From: Plumapathes pennacea
Lineage: Eukaryota > Cnidaria > Anthozoa > Antipatharia > Myriopathidae
DNA: 64,000 bases
Assembly (NCBI GenBank): GCA_964036295.1
Contig: OZ038463.1
Location: 22,121,069 to 22,185,068 of the forward strand
Direction of reading: 5' to 3'
Every line of letters begins with the position of its first letter. Position 1 is the first letter of the stretch. This document shows positions 43,957-55,718 of the stretch, in pieces. The position numbers and the translations under genes are program-made. Below the pieces are notes generated by a model, which had not been told where the DNA came from, ran no database searches, and saw only the letters and a program-made list of their open reading frames with translations.

Positions 43957-46900
43957 GTGAAAAGAAAGGCTCTTTTTACGTGGTTAGATAAACAGAATGC
44001 AGATATCATATTCCTTCAGGAAACGTACAGCACAGTCGAGGTTGAAGAGCATTGGAGGACTCAGTGGAAAGGTAGGATTTTCTTTTCACATGGATCAAAT
44101 CACAGTTGCGGAGTTACGGTCCTTATAAGAGACTGTGTAGATTTTGTTTTAAAATCAGTAACGACGGACCAAGACGGCCGCTTCATCCTGATTGACGCTA
44201 CTGTGCAAGGCTGTGAATACTTACTCCTGAATTTTTACGCACCAAACAAAGTTCAGGCCCAATGTAAGTTCTTCAATAAACTAGATAAGTTACTAAAAGA
44301 TCATGGTGCAAACCCTGAACAGAAGATAATATTAGGGGTGATTATAATGTAACTTTCGACATGAATTTGGATTGCTTTGGCGGTTCGCCAACGAAAAAAG
44401 AATCGGTAAAGATACTTCAAGATCTATGTCTAAGTTATGATTTGGAGAATCAGAAACCCGGAGAGCAAACGCTTTACGTGGAGGCAGAATAACCCGCCGA
44501 TTCAGAGAAGGCTAGATTTCTGGCTCATTAGCAACTCCTGTCAGGACGACGTCGAGGAAACGGACATTATAGCGTCAGTTAAATCAGATCATGCGACAAT
44601 TGTGCTGCAGTTCAGGAGTTTTGAAAAGCAAATGCACGGACCGTCGCATTGGAAATTTAATTCTAGCTTAACTGACGAGGATTGTTATGTAACAATGATT
44701 AATGAAAGCATTCCGGTATGGCTTGAAGAATTCAAAGAGATTACAGACAAGCGTGTCTTATGGGACCTAATAAAATATAGGATAAGACAAGTATCAATGA
44801 AATATAGCAAAGAGAAAGCGCAGCGAAGGAGAGAAAAATTGAGAATCCTTGAAAGTGAGCTAAAAGAATGTGAAGAAATATGTAATATAAACCCAAACTT
44901 GGAAAATCTCGAGAGAATTGAAGTCTTAAAGAACGAGTACGATTTGCACTTTGAATACTTAGCCAAAGGAGCTTTCATCCGGTCTAGAGCCACATGGTAT
45001 GAAAAAGGTGAAAAAAGTAACAAATTTTTTCTAAATCTGGAATCGCGAAAAAAGAGTGAAAGCTGCATACGAAAGATTTTTACAAAGAATGGTTCCCTAA
45101 TCATCAGATCCCAAAAAATTACAAAAGAAATAGCAGACTTCTACGAACATCTATACAGTTCCGACATCCTGAATCCATCTGAAGATCTACTAAAAACATT
45201 CTTACAAAATCAGAAAATACGAAGGCTAACGGTCGAGCAAGTGTGTGTTTGTGAAGGAAGACTAACTATCGAAGAATGCCTGAATAGCTTACAGTCTTTC
45301 GAAAACAACAAATCCCCAGGAAATGATGGCCTTACTGTAGAGTTTTATAAAAAGTTCTGGAATTCAATTGGCAAGTTATTAGTCGAAAGCCTAACATCGG
45401 GCAGAATGGCTGTTGTTTTCGGGACATGAACTTACTTTCGTGAATAACTTTGCAATTTTAATTAATATTCAAGAGATGTTTAACCCGATCAACTGATTGG
45501 TCAAAGGGAAGACCCTCGGGGAAAGGTTCGAATAACACGCACGACATCACATGTCAATCACAAGGATCCGAAAGATATTCGGCTGACCGTTCGAGTCATA
45601 ATCGTTAACTCGACTGTGCGCGACAAAGTGTGACAAAGATGGAAAACACTGTAGTTTAAATTAGGAGTTCTTGCTTTGAAACATGTCATGTTTTGTGCTG
45701 CTTGGCTTTCTCCCGGCGCGTCAAGAGTTGTTCTGTTGCATTTGCGTCAGTGCAGTCTAAATTTGTGTAACCAGCTTTTACTAACTTTTAAGATTCATGA
45801 GATATAAAAGTATACTGCACACTCACTGAAACAGATTGAAATTGAAACAATCAAAATTTCAGTGAAAACACCAAATTCCAACCTGTTCGCAGTTCATCCA
45901 GTAGATAATTGCTGATATTTTTATCTTTTGGGAGCCAAAGATGGCGTTGAATTGGGCCTATGACTATGGAAAGTTATCGAACTCGAAAAAACAATCAGTC
46001 ATTACGTTACTCGAAAAGAAAGACCGAGATAAAAGAAAAATAGCTAACTGGATGCCAATCTCACTACACGTCGATGTGAAGATAGGTTCTAAAGCCATAG
46101 CAAAAATACTAGAAAAAATTCTACCAAGCATTATTCATCATAATCAGAACGCTTATATAAAAGGCAGAACCACTATAGATGCAGTCAGAATTATCGACGA
46201 CATTATGGATTATACAGCCTTATAAAGCCTTTGACTCACTAAGCCGCAAATTTCTGAACAAAACATTGGCCGCCTTCAACTTTGGACCCTCTTTTACACA
46301 ATGGATACGAACATTTTACCAAAATATATCAAGCTGTGTAATGAATAATGGATACACTAACAGGTCGTTCGAGATACAAAGGGAAGTCCAACAAGGAGAT
46401 CCATTATCTGCATACCTTTTCATCATCTGCCTCGAAATACTAGCAATAAAGATACGAAGCATGAAGCAAATCCGAGGAATTTTAGTTGACAATGAAGAAA
46501 TTAAATGCAACCTATTTGCGGATGACTTAACCACATTTCTTCTTGATACCGAATCACTCAGCACCCTCTTAGACGTCATAGAAAGTTTTGGAAAATGTTC
46601 AGGCTTAGAAATTAACCATGAAAAAACAGAACTTATGTTGCTAAGAAATCAACATAACAAAACAGTTCAACAAAATTTATAGAATATCGACATAAAGGGG
46701 GTAATAAAAATCCTCGGAGTACATTTCACTTACAGTCAACACCTCAGACATAAGCCAAACTTTGACTCTATCATAAAAGCGATTAAAGAGATTTTGCAAA
46801 TATGGAAATGGAGAAACTTGACAATAATTGGCAGAATACAAATTGTAAAAACGTTTGTAATCCCCACTTCTATGTATCGTGCTGGGGCAATCTGTACATC

Positions 46901-47069
46901 TAACGACGTAATTAAGGAAGTAAATAGATTGATTTTCGATTTCATATGGAAAGGCAAAGACAACGTTAAGCGCGCCGCACTAATAAGTAGAAGACGGTGG
47001 ACTGAAAGCACCTCATCTAGAATCGATCATCAAGGCTCAAAGAGTGATGTGTTGCAAGAGATTTTCTAA
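43957..47069 (+). pseudogene. LINE ORF2 (endonuclease and reverse transcriptase), broken
   Basis: Endonuclease part 43957-44352 (ADIIFLQETYS, LLNFYAPN), then RLDFWLIS and SDHATI blocks at 44437 onward. RT begins with NNKSPGNDGLTVEFYKKFW near 45308, is interrupted at ~45393, and resumes near 45938 (WMPISL in place of the usual WRPISL, AYIKGRT). It continues from 46179 with QQGDPLSAYLFIICLEILAI and the catalytic FADD at 46516-46527, ending in a WKGKDNVKRAAL block. Stops and frameshifts separate the pieces, so it is inactive. Confidence 0.85.
45393..45937. other. ~545-bp insertion inside LINE RT
   Basis: Separates two colinear RT segments. Ends were placed from loss and return of RT coding; no inverted repeats or clear target duplication seen. 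Contains ATATAAAAG at ~45802. Unclassified. Confidence 0.55.
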
Positions 47070-47266
47070 CGAACAACCTAGAATTTTGAAAATCCAAAAA
47101 AAAAAACAAACAAAAAAAAAAACAGTGAGCCTCAGTGGTGGTCGTTGTCGCTTACGGGAGGTTTCACTAATAGAAATTTGACTGAGTGACCAATCAGTCA
47201 ATTGTTGAGTGGTCGCTTAAGAGAGGTGGTCACTAACGGGAGGTGCTCAGGGAGGTTTCCACTGTA

Positions 47267-47972
47267 TCACCTGTACTACCATTGACTAACATAGAAAGGT
47301 GTGATTAAACCAGAAAAACTCTCATTGTCTATCACGGAAATTTTGAACTTGTTCAAAGCAAACCATAACTGATGATAGTTAACAATTATTTGCCGAAATG
47401 AAAGTGAATAACTGTTTTGGTATATATACCACATAATTTTACTAGCCAGCGCAAAAAGCACTATTTACTTCTGCGGTATATACTAATTCATGATAGCGCA
47501 TGATAGTTCATGTTCAAACGGGTAAGAAAGTTCGAACTCTCATCAACTATCCTTCCCGTTTGATCGGAGCTTTAATGAACAGAGCCGCGCTGCCGTAGTT
47601 TGTGTTGAAGGCCCGTTTCTGGCAAGCAACTGAAGAATTATTACAAAAAACGCACAATGTAAGAACTTTTGGTTCTGCATAAGTGAAGGCAGCTAGTTCA
47701 CTGCGGCCGCAACTCACTGACGTCAGAACTAATTATTCCGGCCTAGTAACGTTTTTTCCGGGTTCCTGTAGCTTTTGTGCTAGTCGTGCAGGAACTGAAA
47801 ACGCATCGGGAATGGAAAGTGAGAAACTTGGATAAAAAAACTCTTGAAAGCCTTTTTCGCTCGTTTGCTCGTTCCGGAACCTAACGAGATTGGTAAGGGT
47901 TTTCAGTCCCGGGCTACACACTCCAACCCACAAATTTTGAGGAGTACCCCTTCCCCCGTGGGGGTATCTTAC
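47267..47972. repeat. Repeat family R, copy 2, right part
   Basis: Continues the R sequence after the pogo-like MITE and matches 10559-11210. It ends with a GGGGGTATC block directly against a stalk X exon, a junction shared with copy 3. Confidence 0.75.
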
Positions 47973-48212
47973 TTGGTGAAGCCTGCACTGAGGACTTGTG
48001 CCATATTTCTTTAGTCGTTGCTGCACGGGAGACTTTTCCTGCGATGTACCAGGAGCTCACTGCTTGGCTGGTACTCGCGTTAATAGTAAGTGATGATCCA
48101 GATACAACAGGAGTATTTTTGATAGTGAGAGTCAGTACCAAGGGACTTGTAGTTCTAGAAGATTTGTTTGCGCTTGATGGTGTCCTGTCAAATCCATTTG
48201 ATGATGAAATAT
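47973..48212 (-). pseudogene. Copy of receptor stalk exon X (duplicated fragment)
   Basis: 240 nt, open, phase 1-1, one codon shorter than X1-X3. Acceptor and GTAAGAT donor retained, but the downstream gene part is replaced by repeat R and no GAIN or TM exons follow. Likely a non-functional duplicate, or part of an incomplete paralogue. Confidence 0.7.
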
Positions 48213-48427
48213 CTTAAATAGAGATAAAGGGCAGTTAATTTATGACTCGGGGAAGAAGGATATAGCTCCATATAAATAAATGTTACTGGTATTTGTAAGC
48301 TTTCTGGATCTAAAGCGGAATTTCAGACACTCAGGTAATCATGACTACAATTTCGCATTTATATTCGGTCAGCTTGTACGGAATTCAACTTCTTTACTCT
48401 GGACACCACTGTTGTTGTAAGTACAGT

Positions 48428-51400
48428 TTATTACACGACTTCACATTTTCGAGTGCAAATACGGGCCAAAACGAGTGCAAAGATGGGAGCGTATTGCACT
48501 TGTCAGGAACCAGATCAACTGGTTTATTAGCTTACGTGATCAGTTTTCGCAAGCAAAGTTTACGAACGCGTCATTTTTGCTTGTGACGACACAAGCTTTA
48601 AATTGGAACGATTTTTTTTTTATTTTTATTTTTCTGGGTTAGACAGATGCATGCGGTGATTGGTTCATATTATCATGTGATTTGTGATGACGTTGTGATC
48701 AAGTGACTTGGCGGGCGAGCAGTTTCGCCATTTTGAAGACAGCAAGTTGCTTGCCTTAGTTGGCTCTGTGGATTATTTTATGGACCGCTCATCTTACTTA
48801 CAAACGCATACGCCAGCTGCGGTAGACCCATACTAAATTTCATTGAGCGGTTTTGGCTTGGGTCGGTCCGTTCAGCCTCAAAAGCCATATTGAAAGCCAT
48901 GAAAGCAAATGCAATGAACTTATCAATGAACTGCATAACTATGCACAACTGTACAGAAATGTACGAAGAATCTGATATCCAGAACCTGGAGAACTTGAAG
49001 GAACAAGCTGAACGAAGGCGCTCGAGATACAAAGACGAGAACCTGTGTAAAGACGGCGATTCTTGACAAGCGCTTGATAGCGGATTATATGGAACTGTTT
49101 AGTATGAGAGTGAACTTGAAGGTACTTTGTATTCTTTTACTTTGTATTATTCTTGCTGATACAAGTAAAGCGTCAGAAAATCTGACTTTTGTTTGGAATC
49201 AAAATTTCACTCTGCGTGCATTTATGTTGTTGTTGCGACATTTTGGCTCGGTGCCATGAAGGTCAAACAATCAGTGGAACAGATGGCGTTATTATTTAAA
49301 AATTGGGAAATGGCTGAGGAAAAAGTGACCGTTGGTAGATCTTGCTTCGCTCAGTTTTATTGTATTCCCACAAATGTTTATGTGAAAGAAAACCGAAGTC
49401 CTCCAAGACGAAGTCGTGAGCCAAGCCACGTACCATTGAATTACCTTTCACGCATTTTGAACAAGAGTAGAAAAGCAGGCGACTAATACAAGAATACATT
49501 TCAAAGAATGTCCCAAAGTCGTCAAAAGTTCATGATTATACCCGAGCTTACGTACTTCACAATGCTAATGCGTTCCGTGAACGTGCATGTAAACAACATG
49601 GAAACAATAAAAAGCCACAGATGGAAATGGAAAGAGAAAATTAGGATCACTAAACCATCGCTGCGAGAAAGCTAGAAGCTCAAAAAGAAGATTGCCAAAA
49701 GTAACCGAGGTGCTAAGATACGTTTGTATTTTAAAATGTGTTAAAACACAGGCATTGCAAGATCAGACGTATTCAGAGATCAAAATCACAGAACCAAGTA
49801 CAATGGGTTTTCTCTGTCAAGGGATATAGAAAAAAATTCCGGTCCTTCAGTTGTTGATCCAAACAAAACGATCATCGGTTGGCTTTCTGGATGCACGGAA
49901 GCCATACTTTAAGAGCGATTTTGGCTTGCATTGTTTTTAAGCGTCGGAAGACTTGAAAATAGCCGTACACAAATGCTTGATGTGTTACCAGCGGGACCCC
50001 CGTAAAGTACGAAGGGTTGTGTTTTGCAAATGCTTGATTATAGATACCGCTTCAACCAATGTATCTGTGTTCTGAGCAATATTTGTGTGAAAGAACATCG
50101 AATAAGTAGTAGAAGACGTGTCGAAACTTGATAGAACTTGAACTTTTCCCTGCGGGCAGAGCGTCTCCCTTTGTCGGAAACTCTGCGGCTTTGTGTAACG
50201 CGCGGCGTATACGAACAGTCGGCGTTTAACTTCGTTTTGCGTGCAGTAAAGGTTCTTTGTTTATTGTCTGAGGATATTGAATTACTAATAGGATTGAGGC
50301 AAATATCACGCGAGATTAAGATACAAGATCTGTCAATGAAATGTCACGAGCACATTATCATAGAACGGGGAATCACGAATCATCAGCTACTTAGCTTTCA
50401 CTCACGCCGCTTTAACAAAAGCAGGCAAGACCGGCAGGCGATTACATCGAGAATATTTGTCACTGAATACCTCGAAGTCTTCAAGGTTGATATCCGACTA
50501 TCCGAGCCGTAATTGTTCGCTCCACAAGCCCGTGATGCACGCCTTTGTTGTCACGGTATTCAAACGTCTGCAGCTTCCGATAGAGATTAATTTCGTATCG
50601 ACCCAGAATTTTGCGTTAAAGCTTAATGCATAGCAGTCTTGAACATATTAGTGATCAGACTTGTACATGTAGGATGCGTAACGTCTGAGATGGCTTTTTC
50701 ATACGAAGTAATTTCATCATGGGAAGTGTCATGTTTTAGGCCCCGTCCACACTACGCCGGATAAATTTGAAAACGCAACTTTTTTCTTACGGTTAGGAAA
50801 ACGCTCTTCAAAGTGGATAAATTTGAAAACGCCGGCTTTGCGTTTTGGTGTGGACAAAAAACATTTTGAAAACGGAACTTTTCGAAAACCCTGACTCACG
50901 TGGTCACGTCAAGTGGTTTCAAAGATTGTCAGGGACGTTTGTAGAGCAATAACAATACATTTGGGCCCGGAAACATTTTATCCGTTTTCCAGTGTGGACG
51001 GAAAACATTTCTTGCGTTTTCAGAGTGAAAGTTGCGTTTTCAAATTTATCCGGCGTAGTGTGGACGGGGTCTTAATGTGCTACAGCTACTTGAACATGAT
51101 GCACACGCTGGGAAGATGAGATAAGGCTATTACGCTGTCTTACAGCTACTTAAGATGTCGGGTATTCCCCAGTCAATCCCATTACAAAATGACAACACAG
51201 TTCCTCCACAAAACATGTCAGCTTGAAAATTCACTCAACAAGGTTGCCAGGTTGTATAGAAAGCGTCACACAAGTACTGTCACGTGCATTGGAAAGCAAT
51301 GAAAACTGGGTTGTTGCAAACGAAGAATATTCCTACGGGGCCTTCGATAATTGTTTTCTCTCAATTATTATAATACACTTTTTCGTGAATATCTGTTTGA

Positions 51401-51647
51401 CCGAAATTAGAAGAAAAGAGGGCAAGAAAAATAAAGGGAGCTCTTGGATCCGTCATTTGCAAAAATTGACTCGGCTATAATATCTTTTGCATATAAACGC
51501 ACGACAAAAGTTCCTCTCCCGGGACCCCGCGTGTCTCTATTCATTGTACTAATGACGTCACAAGCGCACTGGCCACGGGCCTGTCTTGTTTTGTTCCATT
51601 TTGCGAGCGGCGAGAATGTTTGCCCTGCTTCGTTTGTCGTGTAATAA
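48428..51647. mobile_element. 3.2-kb TIR element inserted in stalk-exon intron
   Basis: Compared with 61690-61750 this is extra DNA. Ends TTATTACACGAC are inverted (rc at 51636-51647). The interior holds short frames (for example 49193-49486, 50138-50512) that I do not recognise and a nested Harbinger-like MITE. Superfamily not assigned. Confidence 0.6.
50739..51071. mobile_element. Harbinger-like MITE with 44-bp TIRs
   Basis: GGCCCCGTCCACACTACGCC and the next 24 bp are inverted at the right end with one mismatch. TTA flanks both sides (50736-50738, 51072-51074). 333 bp, non-coding, nested in the 3.2-kb element. Confidence 0.85.
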
Positions 51648-51652
51648 ACAAT

Positions 51653-51789
51653 TTATTACACGAAAAGTCGTGCAATACGGCTGTATTTTTACTCGTCAGT
51701 TTTCCTTTTTCTCGCCTGAAGCAGGCTCGAAAAAATAAAACCGACTCGTAAAAATACTCCGCCGTATTGCACTCCTTTCCTTGTAATAA
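51653..51789. mobile_element. Palindromic MITE beside the 3.2-kb element
   Basis: Starts TTATTACACG and ends CTTGTAATAA, with inner arms GTGCAATACGGC and GTATTTTTAC pairing. Resembles the palindrome at 7286-7420 in its GCAATACGG/TACGAG words. Confidence 0.65.
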
Positions 51790-51874
51790 CCTTAATAGCC
51801 TTCACGCTTGATAAAAAAATTCACCGAACTCTTCACTCACTACGCGGTTGTTGATAATGCATCGGTAAACTTAC

Positions 51875-52237
51875 TTGGAGTCACTGAGAACAAGGCCATT
51901 GGTTTCTTAGTGGTTGTTGTTGGAAGTGCGGTTCTTTGTGTTTTTACTGTTGACATCTCGGTTACTGCTGGTTTCCCGGAGCTTGTGTAAACAGGCCAGT
52001 ACCCTTTAAGATAGTTACTTGTGATCTGTGCTTGTATAGTCATTGCATCGTTGACTACGTGCAAGTAGCTGGAGGGTTGGCTAACTGACATGTGGGAAAC
52101 AGAAGGCGGACCTGAGCTGAGTGGAGTCTTTCTGATGGAGGACTTCAGGAAAGAGGACAATTGTGTTGGCCTTGTGGTTTCCTCAGAAGTTAGGTCTGCT
52201 CTTGATGTACTTCCAGGTCCATGAGACGAAGGAATAT
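51875..52237 (-). pseudogene. Copy of receptor stalk exon Y3-type
   Basis: 363 nt, open, phase 1-1, starts with IPSSHGPGSTSRADLTSEET like Y3 of the main gene. Splice sites retained. No F5/8C exon lies upstream within its unit. Confidence 0.7.
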
Positions 52238-52331
52238 CTGTTGAACAGACAAACAATAGCACAAGTTCTCGTGAGATTTAATCTTCCTGATCCTTTACAT
52301 GAATCCTTGACGTTCCACAACTGTGCTTTTT

Positions 52332-52408
52332 TGTCACATGTGCATCCTGTTACAGATAACAATATAATTTATATATATTGTTATCTGTAACAGGATGCAC
52401 ATGTGACA
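52332..52408. repeat. Perfect inverted repeat, ~33-bp arms, copy 1
   Basis: TGTCACATGTGCATCCTGTT and following bases are inverted around a short AT-rich loop. Also at 62271 and 63473. The main gene has only one arm (about 35158-35195). Confidence 0.9.
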
Positions 52409-52778
52409 AAGCACGTTATAACAGCGGACAGATAAATATAATGAAAGTGGTCTTAATCATTTAGCAACTTCATCAGTTGTTCTAAATTTATTACAGGCTC
52501 ATTCTCAGCTAAAGTGGCCAATCAATGTCTCACGAGTTTGGTACCGAAAGAATTGTTTTCTGGATATGTTGTTTCAGGTTTCTACTTTCTTAATGAAGGT
52601 CTGCACTATAGCGAGTAAATTAGTGAAAGTTACCGGAGGCAAAACACCAATAATCTTGAACTATGGACCATCAAGTCACCCGGAGTAGTTGAAAAACCCC
52701 TGTCTCACTTCATTCTGTGGACAGGAGGTAGTTTATATTTTGTCATCCGGGCTCGTATGGCAATAGTTTGTTTCAAGC
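52409..52778. other. Duplicated intronic sequence
   Basis: Matches 62363-62790 and 63565-64000. No coding signal accepted. Confidence 0.5.
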
Positions 52779-53337
52779 TTGTCACTACTAGCACTACTAC
52801 TACTGTCAATACTAAGCGTCCCAAGCAAGATCCTTGAATCCTGCGTCTCTGAAATAATAGTAAACCACGTCATGCACAATGAATTAATAACGGACAAACA
52901 ATGGGCCTATCGTCGAGGGTACTCAACGGAATTACTACTTGCGCACTTGACAGAAACTTGGAGAAAGGAAGTAGACCTGGGACGCGTTGTGGGTGTAGTA
53001 TTTGTAGACTTTAAAAAGACCTTAGACAGCGTATCCCACCCTATGCTGATCCAAAAGCTACAACGCAAGTTTGGCAACGGCCCGCTTCTCGATTGATTAA
53101 AAAGTTACCTGAGTGGTAGAAAACAATTCACCGTCATAAACGGCAAAAAATCAACAGTGGAACAAGTTACACATGGTATCTCCCAGGGATCAGTCCTCGG
53201 ACCAACCCTATTTACACTCTATACCAATGACCTTCCAGCCAGCGTAAAGTCAGGTACTACATACATGTATGCTGATGACACAACGTTATATTGCATTGGG
53301 AAGACTGTAGATGATGTCACCATCTTCCTCACGGACC
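52779..53337 (+). mobile_element. LINE reverse transcriptase fragment
   Basis: RT motifs KILESCVSEIIVNH, VVFVDFKKTLDSVSH, GISQGSVLGPTLFTLYTNDL and YADDTTLY are present, with one in-frame stop near 53095. No 5' or 3' LINE end is visible; it runs into repeat R. The same fragment, shorter, is at 62790-63111. Confidence 0.8.
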
Positions 53338-53472
53338 ACGCATATGGAAAACTCGTACGGGTCCCTGGATGACACACCATTTAAGCCCCTGTGACGTAGT
53401 GAATCACGTGACTGGAGGAGGTTCGTTGTTAAAGAGGATTATGGCGCACACTGTTGTATAAGGAGCTTTATT

Positions 53473-54760
53473 ATATGGCACTGATACTACGCACGCTACG
53501 ATTTGTTAATTTACCGGTCCATAATTTACTGTATGGATCTCAAATTGATTTTACGCAAGTTCTCATTGGTGAATTTTACCGGTCCATAACTTACTGTACG
53601 GACCGCAAAATCAGTTTGCACATTTGGATCGCAAATGATTACTCGAAAAGTTGCTAAACGTTTGTCATAAAAGGCCCAGAAGTGCAATGGGAAGTTTAAA
53701 CGTTCCGGACACTCACTGTTAAGTTATGATGATCGGTGAAAGCTTACAATCTTGGAAAATGACCGTTACGAAGAAGGAAAATATCCGAGGAAAAAATTGC
53801 TTGCGACCTCAGCCGTCATTGACAACAAGTGCTGCAGAGTATGGAGGGTTGTTTCACCCCTTGTGTTAAAATTTGCACACTTGCCAGGAAGAAAGTGGAA
53901 AGCGAACAATCACCGTGAATAGTTATGCCTAAAACCGTGCAAGAACCAAGTTTTGCAGACATGTTTGCTCGTCATGGCGCACTGTGAGGACTGTAAATAT
54001 ATTTTTCACAATGCGCGAGAACTCTGTATTTCGAAATCACTGACTGGGACAAAAACGCCGTGGTGATTTGAGGACGATTATTTTGCTGGAAGAAACGCTC
54101 CACGAGGAGGTAGGTAAATTAAGCGGTGAGTTTTGAATAGTATAACTTTCAACGAACGGATTTGTCGGTCGCATTTTGTGATGAAATAATTTTCTTTTAG
54201 TGCCATTTTGCCTTCTACGTTATTGTATGTGTAAGAAACGTATTCAAAAGAATAAAAAATACTCTGAGTTACAAAGCAGTTTCTTCTGGAAAGAGATAAG
54301 ACTGCAGTTTTTTAAATCTTTAGCGAGCGAGCAAGGGCGAGTTTGAGTCGTTCACCGAATAAAGTTCACTGCAGTGTCGTTGCTTGACACACGCTATGGG
54401 CCATTTCATTCAGCTCAGAACAAATTAGTATTTATCCAGGCAGTTGGTTCGACAGACGCTTATTTTCTTTCAAGATTTACAAATAGGTAGAATTGTAAGC
54501 TGTTAACTGAATTTGTTGTGAAAGCAAACGTGCGTAATTCATGCCTGATCGCGATTGATGTTGTTGAATGAACGAGACGAGTACTTGTTGGGGCCTTGTT
54601 TGCCGAAAGATCTAAAGCCATATAATAAATATCTTATAAATTTCGTTTGCTTGGTCCGTACCGTAAGTTATGGATCCTCGTTTTTTCGTCGCCTTATGGC
54701 CCTCGCGAGAAGCGCGCTCGGGCCATAAGGCGACGAAAATACTCGGTAATAAGATCTATT
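53473..54760. mobile_element. Insertion in the 5' LTR of element 2
   Basis: Interrupts the LTR between CTTTATTA and TATTAAACACTGCA. Near its ends CCATAACTTACTGTACGGAC is inverted (rc near 54655-54675). A perfect GC-rich hairpin lies at 54687-54738. Parts of the interior (53880-54130) resemble Helitron copy 3. Confidence 0.65.
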
Positions 54761-54797
54761 TATTAAACACTGCATTGGCGACGAGGATACTTGTAAG

Positions 54798-55610
54798 ATG
54801 TCACAGAAAGCTTTGCCGCCTCTTGATTTATCGGGATCACCGTCGCAGGTAGCGGAACAGTGGAGAAAATGGAAGCGGGCGTTCGAGTATTATGCCGTTG
54901 GGAAAGACATCAATGACATTGCGAGAAAAACTTCGCAGTTGCTCCACTTCGCGGGGATGGAAGTACAAGATATCTTCGCAGACTTGGAAGACCCGGAACC
55001 TGACGGACAGGAAGAGTAGTATTTCGTGTGCATTCGCAAATTGGACGACCACTTCCGATCCGAGGAAAATGTCCCGTTCGAGCGCCATATTTTTAGGCAG
55101 CTGGCACCGACCGAAGGAGAGATGGTTGACAAGTTTCTGGTTCGACTCAAACAACAGGCTAGGCACTGCAATTTCGGACCAGCCTTGGCGGATAACTTGC
55201 GAGATCAGTTAATAGAAAAAATCACCGACGTGGAATTAAAGAAGAAGCTTTGGAAACGAGAAACATTACTTTGGAAGCAGCTATGCAGACTGCACGAGCG
55301 TGGGAAGCGGCTCGCCAACAAGTCAAGCGAATGACGACTGGGGAAACTGTCAACGCGGTGGAACTTACCCGGCAAACAGAAGGAAAAGGTCATAAAGGGA
55401 ATTTATGCTACAACTGTGGGCGACAGGGGCATTTCTCATGGGACTCTGACTGCCCAGCACGAGAGGAAAAATGTGCTCAATGCGGTAAATATGGCCACTT
55501 TGCAGCGCGTTGTAGGAGTGTTCACTCGAGCATCGCACCAGACAAAAATAAGGATGGCCGGAAACAGAAACAAAACTACAATCTAAGACGAGTCCACAGC
55601 TAATTATGTT
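54798..55610 (+). pseudogene. gag: Element 2 gag, broken
   Basis: Starts MSQKALPPLDLSGSPSQVAE, has an in-frame stop at 55017-55019, continues KLDDHFRSEENVPFERHIFR, frameshifts near 55250, and ends with two zinc knuckles (CYNCGRQGHFSWDSDC, CAQCGKYGHFAARC). Nucleocapsid-type RNA binding is inferred for the ancestor. Confidence 0.85.
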
Positions 55611-55718
55611 GGGGATTTTGAAGAGGGCGGCAGTGACGAAGACAGCCCTGCATTTTCATTTGCGATCACCGAGGAAGCAGATGGAGTTCACGCAAGATCA
55701 TCCCCAGGTGAGCCTACA

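Larger units (their letters stand above)
42493..47119 (+). mobile_element. L1/Tx1-like LINE, near full length but decayed
   Basis: Inserted in the pogo-like MITE with a 14-bp target duplication AAACAGTGAGCCTC (42479-42492, 47120-47133) and an A-rich 3' end. Contains ORF1 (coiled coil plus RNA-binding region) and ORF2 (endonuclease plus RT), both broken by frameshifts and stops, and a ~545-bp foreign insertion in ORF2. Confidence 0.9.
42159..47264 (+). mobile_element. Pogo/Tigger-like MITE split by a LINE
   Basis: Begins CAGTGGAACCTCCCGTAAGC and ends in the inverted GGAGGTTTCCACTG, flanked by TA (42157-42158, 47265-47266). R copy 1 has a single TA at the same place. About 465 bp without the nested LINE. 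CAGTGGAACC ends and TA duplication fit the pogo branch of Tc1/mariner. No transposase. Confidence 0.85.
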
